A stretch of DNA of 64,000 bases from JALEFZ01 sp038527485. Its GTDB lineage: Bacteria > Bacteroidota > Bacteroidia > J057. Below the pieces are notes generated by a model. It made no database searches, was not told the DNA's origin, and saw only the letters and a program-made list of their open reading frames with translations. The translations under genes and the position numbers were made by a program. Positions within the stretch are counted from its first letter, which is position 1. Each line of letters opens with the position of its first letter. Location of the stretch: positions 1 through 64,000 of the forward strand of contig JBCBFT010000024.1 in the NCBI GenBank assembly GCA_038527485.1, given 5' to 3'. Shown one piece after another: positions 36,699 through 45,080 of this stretch.

Positions 36699-37175
36699 TC
36701 ATTTGGCCATTTTCCCCCAATCCCAAATCGCTTGTTCAAATTCTTCAGGGATCTGATGATCATTTATCTTAAGTGTGAGCAAAATCTGTCCACGGTGGTG
36801 CGATTCATGGGCAATCAGATAGGACAGGAAAACATCAGGCGTACTAGAGAATCCTGTGACCTTGCCTTGTGCGAAGCTGTGAATCATCAACTCACGTATG
36901 GCATGTGCGGAAGCCTTCAAACGCTGTTGCAAGTAGATGGTGGACCTTATCTGTTGCTTATCGATCCGCTGTAGTGAACGCCACAAGTCAGGAGCTGCCA
37001 CCTGCAACCACATCAAACGGACGGTATGCATACGCCCAAACTGCTCCCCGATGGAAGGTGCTGTTTCTGATGGGCGTTCCATCAAGAGGGACTCCTCAAT
37101 GTGATTCAATATGAATCGATTGACTTTCTGGTTCACATCCCAGGTTGAGAGTTGTGGAAATGAGGTATCGGCCAT
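36699..37175 (-). CDS. DinB family protein
   Basis: The 158-residue protein has the four-helix DinB pattern with the metal-binding histidines: one in EEQFGRMH-like GEQFGRMHTVRLMWLQV, and two in the C-terminal SYLIAHESHHRGQILLTLK. Such cytoplasmic proteins bind Zn or Ni and often act as bacillithiol-type thiol transferases or related enzymes. The substrate is unknown. It lies 128 bases downstream of pxpC on the same strand and may or may not share its transcript. Confidence 0.88.
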   Translation of the reverse strand: MADTSFPQLSTWDVNQKVNRFILNHIEESLLMERPSETAPSIGEQFGRMHTVRLMWLQVAAPDLWRSLQRIDKQQIRSTIYLQQRLKASAHAIRELMIHSFAQGKVTGFSSTPDVFLSYLIAHESHHRGQILLTLKINDHQIPEEFEQAIWDWGKMAK

Positions 37176-37303
37176 AAGTTTCTCTGAGAACTTGACACAG
37201 ATAAAGAACAGATTTTTTCTCGAAAAATAGCCTTTCTCTCACATAATTTTGTACTCATTTCCCCCTAAACCTCACGAGCTCTCCACATCATCATGCGCAT
37301 ATC

Positions 37304-38176
37304 TCACTTAATGGCGAGTATGAAACGCTTATGAGTTCCGGGCTGCCACTGGGCCACCTGTTGCATTCCCTTACTTGAAACTACACCTAGCCGAGGGTAC
37401 CCTCCACTGGTCTGCGCATCTGCCATCAAAATAATAGGCTGTCCATCATGGCTGACCTGTATGACACCTGGCATGACACCCGATGAAATCAATTCGGTAG
37501 GTTTTTCTAGTTGGAGAGCAGGACCTTGAAGGCGAAAGCCCATGCGATTGGATTCAGGCTGGAGTTGATAAGCGTAGCTAAAAAATCGAGCCAGACTCTC
37601 ACGGGTGAATAACTGAAATTCGGGACCAGGGTGAATCGTGATTTCAGTTTGGGGATGAAATATATCTTCTGGGACAATAGGCCATGCGGAATTTCCATCG
37701 GAGGGTTCGACCATAAGCACATCCCCCTTATTTAGCCGACTTTGGGGAAGGATGTCCTCCAATTCGCTCGGCAAAGCAGTAGCACTCCCTAGCCATTCAG
37801 GAACATGCCACGCACCTCCTATAGCTAAATAGGCCCGTACGCCTTGCTTCGCTCGACCAAATGTCAGGATCGATCCTGCTGGAACTTGCACGCATTGATT
37901 CATGGGAAAAGAATCGTGATCGAGTTTCGCGGACAAGTCGGCGCCTGTGAGTGCTATACAAACCTCTTGACGAAATAGTAAGCGAGGGCCCATCCAGGTT
38001 ATTTCTAATAGTGGACCATGAGGAGGATTCCCTACCAAAGCATGAGCCATCTTGGCAGATCGCGCGTCCAGTGCCCCTCCTACAGGTACACCGTAGGACG
38101 CATAATCCATTCTGCCTTGATCTACAACGAGCGTCAGCATGCCTGGATGTAACACCTCTACCCTAGCCTTCCCCAT
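37304..38176 (-). CDS. pxpC: 5-oxoprolinase subunit C
   Basis: The 290-residue protein is of the KipA/biotin-dependent carboxyltransferase family (PxpC): PGMLTLVVDQGRMDYASYGV, PVGGALDARSAKMAHALVGN, ALTGADLSA and VSHDGQPIILMADAQTSGGY. With PxpA and PxpB it hydrolyses 5-oxoproline to glutamate using ATP. Its start overlaps the end of pxpB by 14 bases. It ends the operon that begins with the DUF1028 gene. Confidence 0.93.
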   Translation of the reverse strand: MGKARVEVLHPGMLTLVVDQGRMDYASYGVPVGGALDARSAKMAHALVGNPPHGPLLEITWMGPRLLFRQEVCIALTGADLSAKLDHDSFPMNQCVQVPAGSILTFGRAKQGVRAYLAIGGAWHVPEWLGSATALPSELEDILPQSRLNKGDVLMVEPSDGNSAWPIVPEDIFHPQTEITIHPGPEFQLFTRESLARFFSYAYQLQPESNRMGFRLQGPALQLEKPTELISSGVMPGVIQVSHDGQPIILMADAQTSGGYPRLGVVSSKGMQQVAQWQPGTHKRFILAIK

Positions 38177-38885
38177 GCCACATCTCTCTTTGCCAACTTC
38201 CCGCCTGATGCAACGCCTGCCAATATTGATACTTTGCCTCTGTCACTGCCACAAACTGAACGCTGTCACCTACTGAAAATAAAAAGGGATCTTCCTGCTG
38301 AGGCTGGAAGGGAGAAATAGGACAACGACCCACAATCTGCCATCCACCAGGAGCTTCTACAGGATAAATCCCCGTTTGCCTTCCTGCAATCCCTACCGAA
38401 CATCCAGGTACTTGGAGCCTGGGGGTCTGCTTACGAGGCAAACTGATCCGATCAGGTAATTTTCCCATGTATCCAAATCCAGGCCGAAACCCCAGCATAT
38501 ATACTTGGTATTTCTCTCTAGTATGCATATGTACCACCTCCTCCCACAAAAGTCCTGTCAATGCCTGAATTGCATCTTTGTCTAGTGCATATGGGGCCTC
38601 ATAACATACAGGAATCTTCCATATGTTACCCTGTCCATGAGCATGATGCGGAAGCGAGGTTTCTTTTAAGTCTTGAAGATAATCGTAAATGGTCTTCCCT
38701 GCTTTTTCTGTTTCAAATCCAATGGTCAAGGAAGCATAAGCTGGAATCAAAAAAGTAATCGGTTCTGCAAGTTCTACTTCCAGCATCGTTTTGACTGAGA
38801 GAACTTGTGCATGGATTCCAGGATCAATTATCTGCTCAAAATTGACCAACCATGCCTGTGGACCATATGGAATCACCTCAAACAT
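38163..38885 (-). CDS. pxpB: 5-oxoprolinase subunit B
   Basis: The 240-residue KipI-type protein (PxpB) shows IPYGPQAWLVNF at the N-terminus, the IPVCYE motif, VYMLGFRPGFGYMGKLPDRI, and PGGWQIVGRCPISPFQP. It partners PxpC in the ATP-dependent cleavage of 5-oxoproline. The gap to pxpA is 3 bases and it overlaps pxpC, so the three are translated from one message. Confidence 0.95.
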   Translation of the reverse strand: MFEVIPYGPQAWLVNFEQIIDPGIHAQVLSVKTMLEVELAEPITFLIPAYASLTIGFETEKAGKTIYDYLQDLKETSLPHHAHGQGNIWKIPVCYEAPYALDKDAIQALTGLLWEEVVHMHTREKYQVYMLGFRPGFGYMGKLPDRISLPRKQTPRLQVPGCSVGIAGRQTGIYPVEAPGGWQIVGRCPISPFQPQQEDPFLFSVGDSVQFVAVTEAKYQYWQALHQAGSWQREMWHGEG

Positions 38886-38888
38886 AGC

Positions 38889-39614
38889 TCAAGTTTGCAG
38901 GAATGAAGAAAGTAACTTCAAAATGGCAGGTGCACTTTCATTGTCCCCATGAATACAAAGTGTCTGGGCATTTATACCAATCAACTCTCCTGAGACCGTT
39001 CGGACCTTTTGCTCATGGATGATGCGTAAGGCCTGGTCTACCGCTTCCTGAGGATCTGTGATGACAGCATCGGGAAATTGTCTAGATCTCAGGGTCCCAT
39101 CCGCCTCGTATCTCCGATCCATAAAGGCTTCTGCCCAAAAAGGCACTTGCGCTTCTGCTGCCCACAGATGCATGTCGCTATGGGCAGCTCCATATAAGAT
39201 AAGTTCAGCATCCCATTGATGCATGATCTGCATGAGCGCCAGCGCATAGGCTTTTTCAGTAGACAGGAAATGGTATAAAGCGCCATGTGGTTTGACATGA
39301 TGCAAAGGCTGCTGCGCTTCTGCATGGACCATCCCTGCGACCGCATAAAGCTGATATTGCATCAGGGCTTCAAAGTCTGCTAGCTTCATTTCCATTCTCC
39401 GCCTCCCAAATCCTTGCAGATCAGGGAAACTGGGGTGAGCGCCAATGGATACCTTACACTCATTGGCAAGCTGTATCGTTTGTTTCAGGGTCAAGGGGTC
39501 TCCGCCATGAAAACCACAAGCCAGATTGCAAGAGGAAATATAAGGCATAAGGGCAGCATCATTGCCTACACGAAAGCGTCCATAGCTTTCTCCCATGTCA
39601 CAATTGATGTCCAT
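38889..39614 (-). CDS. pxpA: 5-oxoprolinase subunit A (LamB/YcsF family)
   Basis: I start at MDINCDMGESYGRFRVGNDA, the usual family start; the open frame runs 12 codons further. The 241-residue PxpA has ISSCNLACGFHGGDP, SIGAHPSFPDLQGFGRR and HVKPHGALYH, the signature of the lactam-utilisation protein family. It is the 5-oxoproline-binding hydrolytic subunit. The NRAMP-family gene ends 16 bases upstream, and pxpB starts 3 bases downstream. Confidence 0.96.
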   Translation of the reverse strand: MDINCDMGESYGRFRVGNDAALMPYISSCNLACGFHGGDPLTLKQTIQLANECKVSIGAHPSFPDLQGFGRRRMEMKLADFEALMQYQLYAVAGMVHAEAQQPLHHVKPHGALYHFLSTEKAYALALMQIMHQWDAELILYGAAHSDMHLWAAEAQVPFWAEAFMDRRYEADGTLRSRQFPDAVITDPQEAVDQALRIIHEQKVRTVSGELIGINAQTLCIHGDNESAPAILKLLSSFLQT

Positions 39615-39630
39615 AGTGGAGAATATTGGG

Positions 39631-40815
39631 TTAAAAGAATCCAAAGGCACGACCGACTCCTCTGATACCGATTCCTAGCGCCACAAGCCAAACAAAGACG
39701 CCCAATATATTTCGAGCTGTCTTATTGACGTCCTTTCCCATGATGCCACGATCGTTCATGATCCACAGGAGGAATCCTGCAATGATCGGCAGCAGCAACC
39801 CATTGGCAACTTGAGCGAAGAGAATGACGTCCAATGGCTTACGACCACTAGCAGCAAAATACAAGCCGACACATAAGATAATCACTGCCACATAAATCGC
39901 GATGTTCTTGATACGGGGAAAAAGCTCTTTTGCGGTCAAGCCTGCTGCCAAGGGAGCTGTGATTGCCGAAGAAAGACCTGCCGCGAGAAAACCGATCATC
40001 AAAGCACCTCTCGCCCAATTTCCCATGACGGGTACCAATTGACCTGTGAGTTCGGCAGGATTGCTGATACTTTGCCCCTGGCTATAGACCACAGCCGATG
40101 CGCAGATCATGATCGCCAATGTAATCAAACCTCCTAGTCCAATCGAAAGTGCAGTATCCCAGCGAGCATCCTTGAGGGCGTCAGGTCCTGAGAACTTTCC
40201 TTGGACGGTCGAGGCATGTAAAAATAAGTTGTAGGGTACGACGGTCGTCCCGATGAGGCCGACGACCGTCAAGGCGGTGCCATTGGGGAGGTGAGGGATA
40301 AACATGCCCTGCAAGACTGCGCTCCAATCAGGCTTGGCCCAGAGTGCAGCCGTAATGAAGACACCACTCATTAAGACGACAAGCATCACCAAGAAGGGTT
40401 GAATGATTTGTTGTTTTTGCCAAAGGAGAAGCACCAGCGCGATTACGCCAATCCCCCATAGCATATAATTGGCATCACTTTCAAAGCCGATGACTGCCCC
40501 TGACAAGTTTCCTGCTTCATAAGCCGCATTGCCTACCAGGATCGCGCCTAGCACCAGCCCTATCGACAGCCACTTCAAAATCGGATGCTGAATTTTCTCC
40601 CGAATGGCTTCTCCCAATCCCATCTTCCCCACCACGCCAAGCCTAGCGGCCATCTCCTGAAGGATCAGCGTCGCCAGGACTGAAAAAACTACGGCCCATA
40701 GCAAAACATATCCTTGGGAAGCTCCTGCAAGACTCGCTGTAGTGACCGTCCCTGGGCCGATGAAAGCAGCGGCAATCATCGCTCCAGGTCCGATTTTTTT
40801 AAGTCTATTCCACAT
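39631..40815 (-). CDS. NRAMP-family transporter with noncanonical metal-site motifs
   Basis: The 394-residue protein has about 11 membrane helices of the LeuT/APC fold. It matches NRAMP in overall pattern: an N-terminal GPGAMIAAAFIGPGTVTTAS, helix 6 with GTTVVPYNLFLHASTVQG, and the GLGGLITLAIMICASA region. The metal-binding DPGN of helix 1 is replaced by GPGT (residues 20-23). The MPHN-like motif of helix 6 is VPYN (193-196). Loss of the Asp, the His and the Met makes Mn/Fe transport unlikely. B. subtilis also keeps an NRAMP-family gene (ycsG) beside its 5-oxoprolinase genes, so import of 5-oxoproline or a related compound is a fair guess. Confidence 0.85.
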   Translation of the reverse strand: MWNRLKKIGPGAMIAAAFIGPGTVTTASLAGASQGYVLLWAVVFSVLATLILQEMAARLGVVGKMGLGEAIREKIQHPILKWLSIGLVLGAILVGNAAYEAGNLSGAVIGFESDANYMLWGIGVIALVLLLWQKQQIIQPFLVMLVVLMSGVFITAALWAKPDWSAVLQGMFIPHLPNGTALTVVGLIGTTVVPYNLFLHASTVQGKFSGPDALKDARWDTALSIGLGGLITLAIMICASAVVYSQGQSISNPAELTGQLVPVMGNWARGALMIGFLAAGLSSAITAPLAAGLTAKELFPRIKNIAIYVAVIILCVGLYFAASGRKPLDVILFAQVANGLLLPIIAGFLLWIMNDRGIMGKDVNKTARNILGVFVWLVALGIGIRGVGRAFGFF

Positions 40816-41810
40816 TAGAGGGCCAAGATTTGTTCTACGAGCTCTGGCTCAATGAGTAGCAAGCCTGAGGCTGGAAGTCTACGCGTCAGCTCCTTCCAGT
40901 TGGGATCTTCATCAAAGATCAACTTGAAAATCGGCATTGCCTCATCTACTTGTCCATTGTTGGTCATGGCAACGGCCTTCCAGTATTTCATCTCTAGATT
41001 CTTAGGAAACATCGCCTCTGCCGCGCCATACTCTTGTAAAGCCAGTTTCATATTGCCTTTCTCTACCGCGAGGTCGCCATTGTTCATGTGCTCATAGGCT
41101 CGATGCACACGCAGCAAACGTCCGAGTTCCTCCACAGGATTGGGATGGTCATCCACGCGTAGATCTATGAGTTTGTCTTCCCATTCATTCTCCACTCCTT
41201 GGCCACTTACCACGAGCAATACAGCCGATTGCTGGCCTCTGATATCTCCTCCTGCCGTCTGTGCAGCCGTCATCGCTTCCAGCACCCGCTCTGCTAGGGA
41301 CATTCCTTCACTTTCTTCAAACGCGCGGCGCATCTCAGGCACCACATCCGTATTGAGCATCATATTGGCTTGGACCGAAAAATTGTCTCCCACCTGATGG
41401 GAGGCTGCCTGGATACAGGACTTCCCTGTGTGGACGGCGACTTCTCCTCTGGAATCCAGGATCGCAACCTGGCGCACGTCACGGCCCTCATCCTCCTCCA
41501 GCAAAACAGCCAATGCTTCCTTGGCACTGCTTCCACGCTCCAGCATCGCAAGTCCTTTGGGACCATAAGCAGGATTGACAAAGGACTGTGTAGCGACTAC
41601 TCCTATGCCTGACTTACCCCAAGATACAATGCTTCCCACTGAAAACCAGTGACTTTGCACACCTACAGCCATCTCCCCTGTTTTGGGGTCACGCGCCACA
41701 ATAGAAAATGTATGTGCCAATGGCTCCTTCGAAAGGTACACCTGTGCCTGAGCCAAATCCGCCCCTGCCAATGTCAAGACGACCAGCAGCAATAAAATCA
41801 AACGATTCAT
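40815..41810 (-). CDS. Exported DUF1028 family protein with C-terminal TPR-like repeats
   Basis: The 331-residue protein has a signal peptide (cleaved near LAQAQ), a DUF1028 domain (HTFSIVARDPKTGEMAVGVQ, GVVATQSFVNPAYGPKGLAM, then SVQANMMLNTDVVPEMRRAF), and a C-terminal helical part (about 240-325) with TPR-like spacing (AYEHMNNGDLAVEKGNMKLA, YWKAVAMTNNGQVDEAMPIF). DUF1028 resembles Ntn-hydrolase folds, but the substrate is unproven. Its stop and the NRAMP start share one base (TAATG), so it is the first gene of the 5-oxoproline operon. A periplasmic role ahead of uptake is plausible. Confidence 0.87.
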   Translation of the reverse strand: MNRLILLLLVVLTLAGADLAQAQVYLSKEPLAHTFSIVARDPKTGEMAVGVQSHWFSVGSIVSWGKSGIGVVATQSFVNPAYGPKGLAMLERGSSAKEALAVLLEEDEGRDVRQVAILDSRGEVAVHTGKSCIQAASHQVGDNFSVQANMMLNTDVVPEMRRAFEESEGMSLAERVLEAMTAAQTAGGDIRGQQSAVLLVVSGQGVENEWEDKLIDLRVDDHPNPVEELGRLLRVHRAYEHMNNGDLAVEKGNMKLALQEYGAAEAMFPKNLEMKYWKAVAMTNNGQVDEAMPIFKLIFDEDPNWKELTRRLPASGLLLIEPELVEQILAL

Positions 41811-42047
41811 AGGTATATAATTGGATAATTGTCTGTTGCAGAAAATTGATTGTCGAAAAAATAGGAAAGGAAGACGCAGATCAGATGTCTATCTGGGAAA
41901 GCCTTCCCTCCTAACTCTGAAAGTTACATTCAGCTATGTGCATATCAAAATTATCCTCTAAAGATCCATTAGAAGATCAAGGCTCGAACTCCCCTCTTTT
42001 TTCGTAATATTATTGTTTCTGATTTTACTTTTCACCTATTCTATCCT

Positions 42048-42647
42048 ATGAAAATCCTATTACCGTTTCTTACTTTCTCATTGGTTTTCCTTATGAATGT
42101 GCATGCTCAGGATACAACATCTCGCCTTCCCTTTGAATCTATTGAAGCCTATCCTACGAATTATCAATCGGGCAGCATCATGGCGCGTATGATTGATGGT
42201 CTAGGCTATCGCTATTATTGGGCGACGGAAGGGCTACGTCAGGAGGATCTAGATTTTAAGCCGAGTGACGATGCGCGAAGTGCAGGAGAAACCATTCATC
42301 ACTTGTATGAACTTTCACAAATGATCGCCCTCAATCCACAACGAAAGCCCAATATTCGCCCGCGAGAGGAAGTATCGATGACATTTGAGGAGAAAAGAGC
42401 TGCCACATTAACCAACCTTCAAATAGCAAGAGACCTGTATGCGGCAAGTTCGGAGGAAGAGATCGAGCAATACGCCATCATTTTTCAAAGAGGAGAGCGT
42501 ACATCAGAGGCCTCTTTTTGGCACATCATCAATGGGCCGATAGCCGATGCCATTTACCATGTGGGTCAGATTGTCTCTTTCCGCCGAACTTCAGGGAATC
42601 CCATGAATCCTAAAGTGAATGTCTTCATGGGGAAGAATAGAGAATAG
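42048..42647 (+). CDS. Secreted DinB-like protein
   Basis: The 199-residue protein has a signal peptide ending at VHAQ. A four-helix DinB-like region follows: SIMARMIDGLGYRYYWATEG, GETIHHLYELSQMIA with a His pair, and the C-terminal IADAIYHVGQIVSFRR. Most DinB-fold proteins are cytoplasmic, so an exported member is unusual, but related exported forms occur in Bacteroidota. It probably binds a metal. The substrate is unknown. It is divergent from the 5-oxoproline operon. Confidence 0.8.
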   Translation: MKILLPFLTFSLVFLMNVHAQDTTSRLPFESIEAYPTNYQSGSIMARMIDGLGYRYYWATEGLRQEDLDFKPSDDARSAGETIHHLYELSQMIALNPQRKPNIRPREEVSMTFEEKRAATLTNLQIARDLYAASSEEEIEQYAIIFQRGERTSEASFWHIINGPIADAIYHVGQIVSFRRTSGNPMNPKVNVFMGKNRE

Positions 42648-42863
42648 TCCAATCTTCCATTCTTTTTGTCTTATTGATCTCTCCTAAACAAGCAAATGTT
42701 GGGGAGAGAGATGATTTTTGTTTTTTAAACAGAATCAAAGCGTCCTATATTGGGAATTATTGCTTTTGCATACGCCTCATACTAACTACCTAAGCATCTG
42801 ATTTGCTAGCAGATGCCCTTTACTTCGTTCATTTCACTGTCAAATACCTCAAACTATTGCGAT

Positions 42864-43184
42864 ATGTCTTTTACTTTATTTGAAGTTCAATCCAACCCCA
42901 AAACACAACTCAAGGAACACCTCCGCTATCTCGCCAACGAAGTTTTTCCAGAAATTGCCCAACGTGGCGATTATGCGATTGTGGAAAATCACTGCTTGCT
43001 ACGCGTCGTGTATGACCAACTCTTTCAGGGAAAATGGCAGGACCATGCGACGGGACAAGGCCCTTTGATTCATCAATTGTCAGAAACACAACTTGTAGAA
43101 GCGATTCAGCTCGCGACTCAAGTCATCTCCAATAAAAGTGTATGCGACAAGATGAATGAGGAAAGCCTCACCTGGAGAGGATAG
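42864..43184 (+). CDS. Small conserved-looking protein, function unknown
   Basis: I favour the start at MSFTLFEVQSNPKTQLKEHL; the open frame extends 17 codons upstream with a poor composition. The 106-residue protein is soluble, with a motif-like core (LRYLANEVFPEIAQRGDYAI, NHCLLRVVYDQLFQGKWQDH) and an ending NEESLTWRG. It looks like a small conserved Bacteroidota family of unknown function. I cannot name it. It is convergent with the GT39-type gene and has a good terminator. Confidence 0.75.
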   Translation: MSFTLFEVQSNPKTQLKEHLRYLANEVFPEIAQRGDYAIVENHCLLRVVYDQLFQGKWQDHATGQGPLIHQLSETQLVEAIQLATQVISNKSVCDKMNEESLTWRG

Positions 43185-43225
43185 ATGTAGAGTCAGACCT
43201 ACAGATTCCATGCCTAACGATTCTA

Positions 43226-43258
43226 GACCGAAGAGCCCTTCTCCTCGGTCTATTTTTT
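43226..43258 (+). terminator. Intrinsic terminator
   Basis: GACCGAAGAG (43226-43235) pairs with CTCCTCGGTC (43241-43250) with one weak pair and a 5-base loop. TATTTTTTATTTTT follows. It serves the 42864-43184 gene, and its T-tract overlaps the end of the convergent glycosyltransferase gene. Confidence 0.85.
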
Positions 43259-44834
43259 ATTTTTCTTTCCGCTTGTACATCCGCACCTGTTCGTTGGGAT
43301 ATTTTTCATGGAATTCTGTATCCAGCATATATGCTTCGTCTACGTACTGTTGGAGTACAGGGTATCGGCTAATGGGATGGTATCCGTAGAAGCTTCTTTG
43401 ATCTGGACTTGTATCTATGATAAAGGCGGGTTGAGCCTCCTGGATTTCTCTTATGAGGGTATCCATAGCCCCTGGCACGACAAAATCTGACACATCAGGA
43501 TCATCGTAGTTTTCAATAGGAATCAGTCCCGACTGGAAGTTATTGAAGATGAATCTACTGGCAGGCTGACGCCCCGACTCCACATAGTAGATGGGAATAA
43601 AACCCCATACAAAAATCTGGTCTGTCGGATCTGTATGAATTTTGATGTATTGAGAAACAGGAAGAATGGGATTCGCCATCCGCCACAGAACGGGATACAT
43701 GTATTTTCGAGCGGTCAGTACCATCGGAAGCATCAGTGCCAAAGAGATCAGCACCAAAGTAGCTCCCTTCCAGAGCATGTGATAACTTGGTGTGTGACGG
43801 CTCCATTTGTACATGCGCTCTACAGTGTATCCTGTGCACAGGGAGAAAGCAGGCAAAAACTGAAAAATATAATGGCCGAAGTCTCTCCCTCCTGTAATGG
43901 TCCCCAAGAAATCCCAAAAGCACCAAATGAGGATAAGGTACAAGGGGCTGAGAATCTCTTTCCATCCATATTTTAAGACGCCATAAATCAAGCGACTCAC
44001 ACCAGCCAGGAAGAATGCCAATAGAAGCAGTTTATTTTTGAAGAATGAGCCAAATAGATGGACTACATTGACTAGTCGCCGCTCAGGACTTAAAACTGCC
44101 ATGTAATAGTCAATATTGTATTCCCAACCGTAGAAATACCACACATCGAGGATACCTTTTGACGAAAAGTATAGCGTAAAAATACCCAGAGGCACAAGAA
44201 ACATAAGGCCCGCCAGGAAATTGTGGGCAATCCATGTTGCCAGCTTCTTTTCTCGTGCTAGCACTTGGAGCATGCTAGCAGAAGGCAAAACCATAAAAGT
44301 CCAAACTGCTGGCGGCTTGGCCATAGCTGCAACTCCCATACACAGTCCACCGAGTAAAAACGCCCATAGGGGACGTTTTTGAAAATAAAGCCAAAGAAAT
44401 ATCCCTAATGCAGCAAAGAATGTGAGCGGCCACTCAGGCTGTGCAGCCCACATCTGCCCTGGAGAATAGCTCCACGAAGCAACTACATACACGAGTGCTG
44501 CCCAGGCTCCTATTCGTTCGGTGGCAATCAGCTTTCCGATTCGATAAATAAAATAAACAAGCCCCCCCATCATGGATAGAAAGAATAAGTGAACAGCCAC
44601 CATATTTCCTGCCCCACACAATGCAAATACTCCCGCATATAAATAAAATACGAGGGGCGTACGATGATCAATAATATCCTTGTAAGGTAAGTCCCCTTCG
44701 CATATAGCTTGACCGATCAGCACATTGATGGCTTCGTCAGGATCCATCATACCTATCTGCAGGGTAGGCAGACGGAGCCCTAGCATCAAGAGGAATGCAG
44801 CGAAAAGGATCCATCGGGCTTGGAGATTATTCAC
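43257..44834 (-). CDS. GT39/PMT-type membrane glycosyltransferase
   Basis: The 525-residue protein has about ten membrane helices and the first-loop acidic motif of the family (IGMMDPDEAINVLIGQAICE), followed by IDHRTPLVFYLYA and GERIGAW-like segments. The C-terminal part holds a soluble domain (about 400-520) with WGFIPIYYVESGRQPASRF. GT39-type enzymes transfer a sugar from a polyprenyl phosphate to protein or lipid. The acceptor cannot be told; lipid A-modifying ArnT and surface glycosylation are both possible. There are no other glycan genes around it. Confidence 0.85.
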   Translation of the reverse strand: MNNLQARWILFAAFLLMLGLRLPTLQIGMMDPDEAINVLIGQAICEGDLPYKDIIDHRTPLVFYLYAGVFALCGAGNMVAVHLFFLSMMGGLVYFIYRIGKLIATERIGAWAALVYVVASWSYSPGQMWAAQPEWPLTFFAALGIFLWLYFQKRPLWAFLLGGLCMGVAAMAKPPAVWTFMVLPSASMLQVLAREKKLATWIAHNFLAGLMFLVPLGIFTLYFSSKGILDVWYFYGWEYNIDYYMAVLSPERRLVNVVHLFGSFFKNKLLLLAFFLAGVSRLIYGVLKYGWKEILSPLYLILIWCFWDFLGTITGGRDFGHYIFQFLPAFSLCTGYTVERMYKWSRHTPSYHMLWKGATLVLISLALMLPMVLTARKYMYPVLWRMANPILPVSQYIKIHTDPTDQIFVWGFIPIYYVESGRQPASRFIFNNFQSGLIPIENYDDPDVSDFVVPGAMDTLIREIQEAQPAFIIDTSPDQRSFYGYHPISRYPVLQQYVDEAYMLDTEFHEKYPNEQVRMYKRKEK

Positions 44835-44964
44835 AAAATCGTTGGCTTGTTTGTTTGGAAAAGTAAATCATCGGAAATGTAATGTATTCCGCTTATTCCT
44901 CCCTTTGTCTGCGGTCCACCTGCTGATCTTGGGGAATGGATGGCTTCAAACCCATCTTAAGTAT

Positions 44965-45009
44965 AAAAAAGGCATATCCTGAGTAGCTGTGGCTGACCCT
45001 GGATATGCC
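44965..45009 (-). terminator. Intrinsic terminator of the S9 peptidase gene
   Basis: On the minus strand GGCATATCC (45009-45001), a 21-base loop, GGATATGCC (44979-44971) and then TTTTTTATAC. It lies 72 bases after the peptidase stop. Confidence 0.75.
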
Positions 45010-45080
45010 GATATGACGATGCCCTTACAGTCTGGAGCGCGTGCGCTCACAGCATAATTTCTAAACCTAGCATCATAGTT

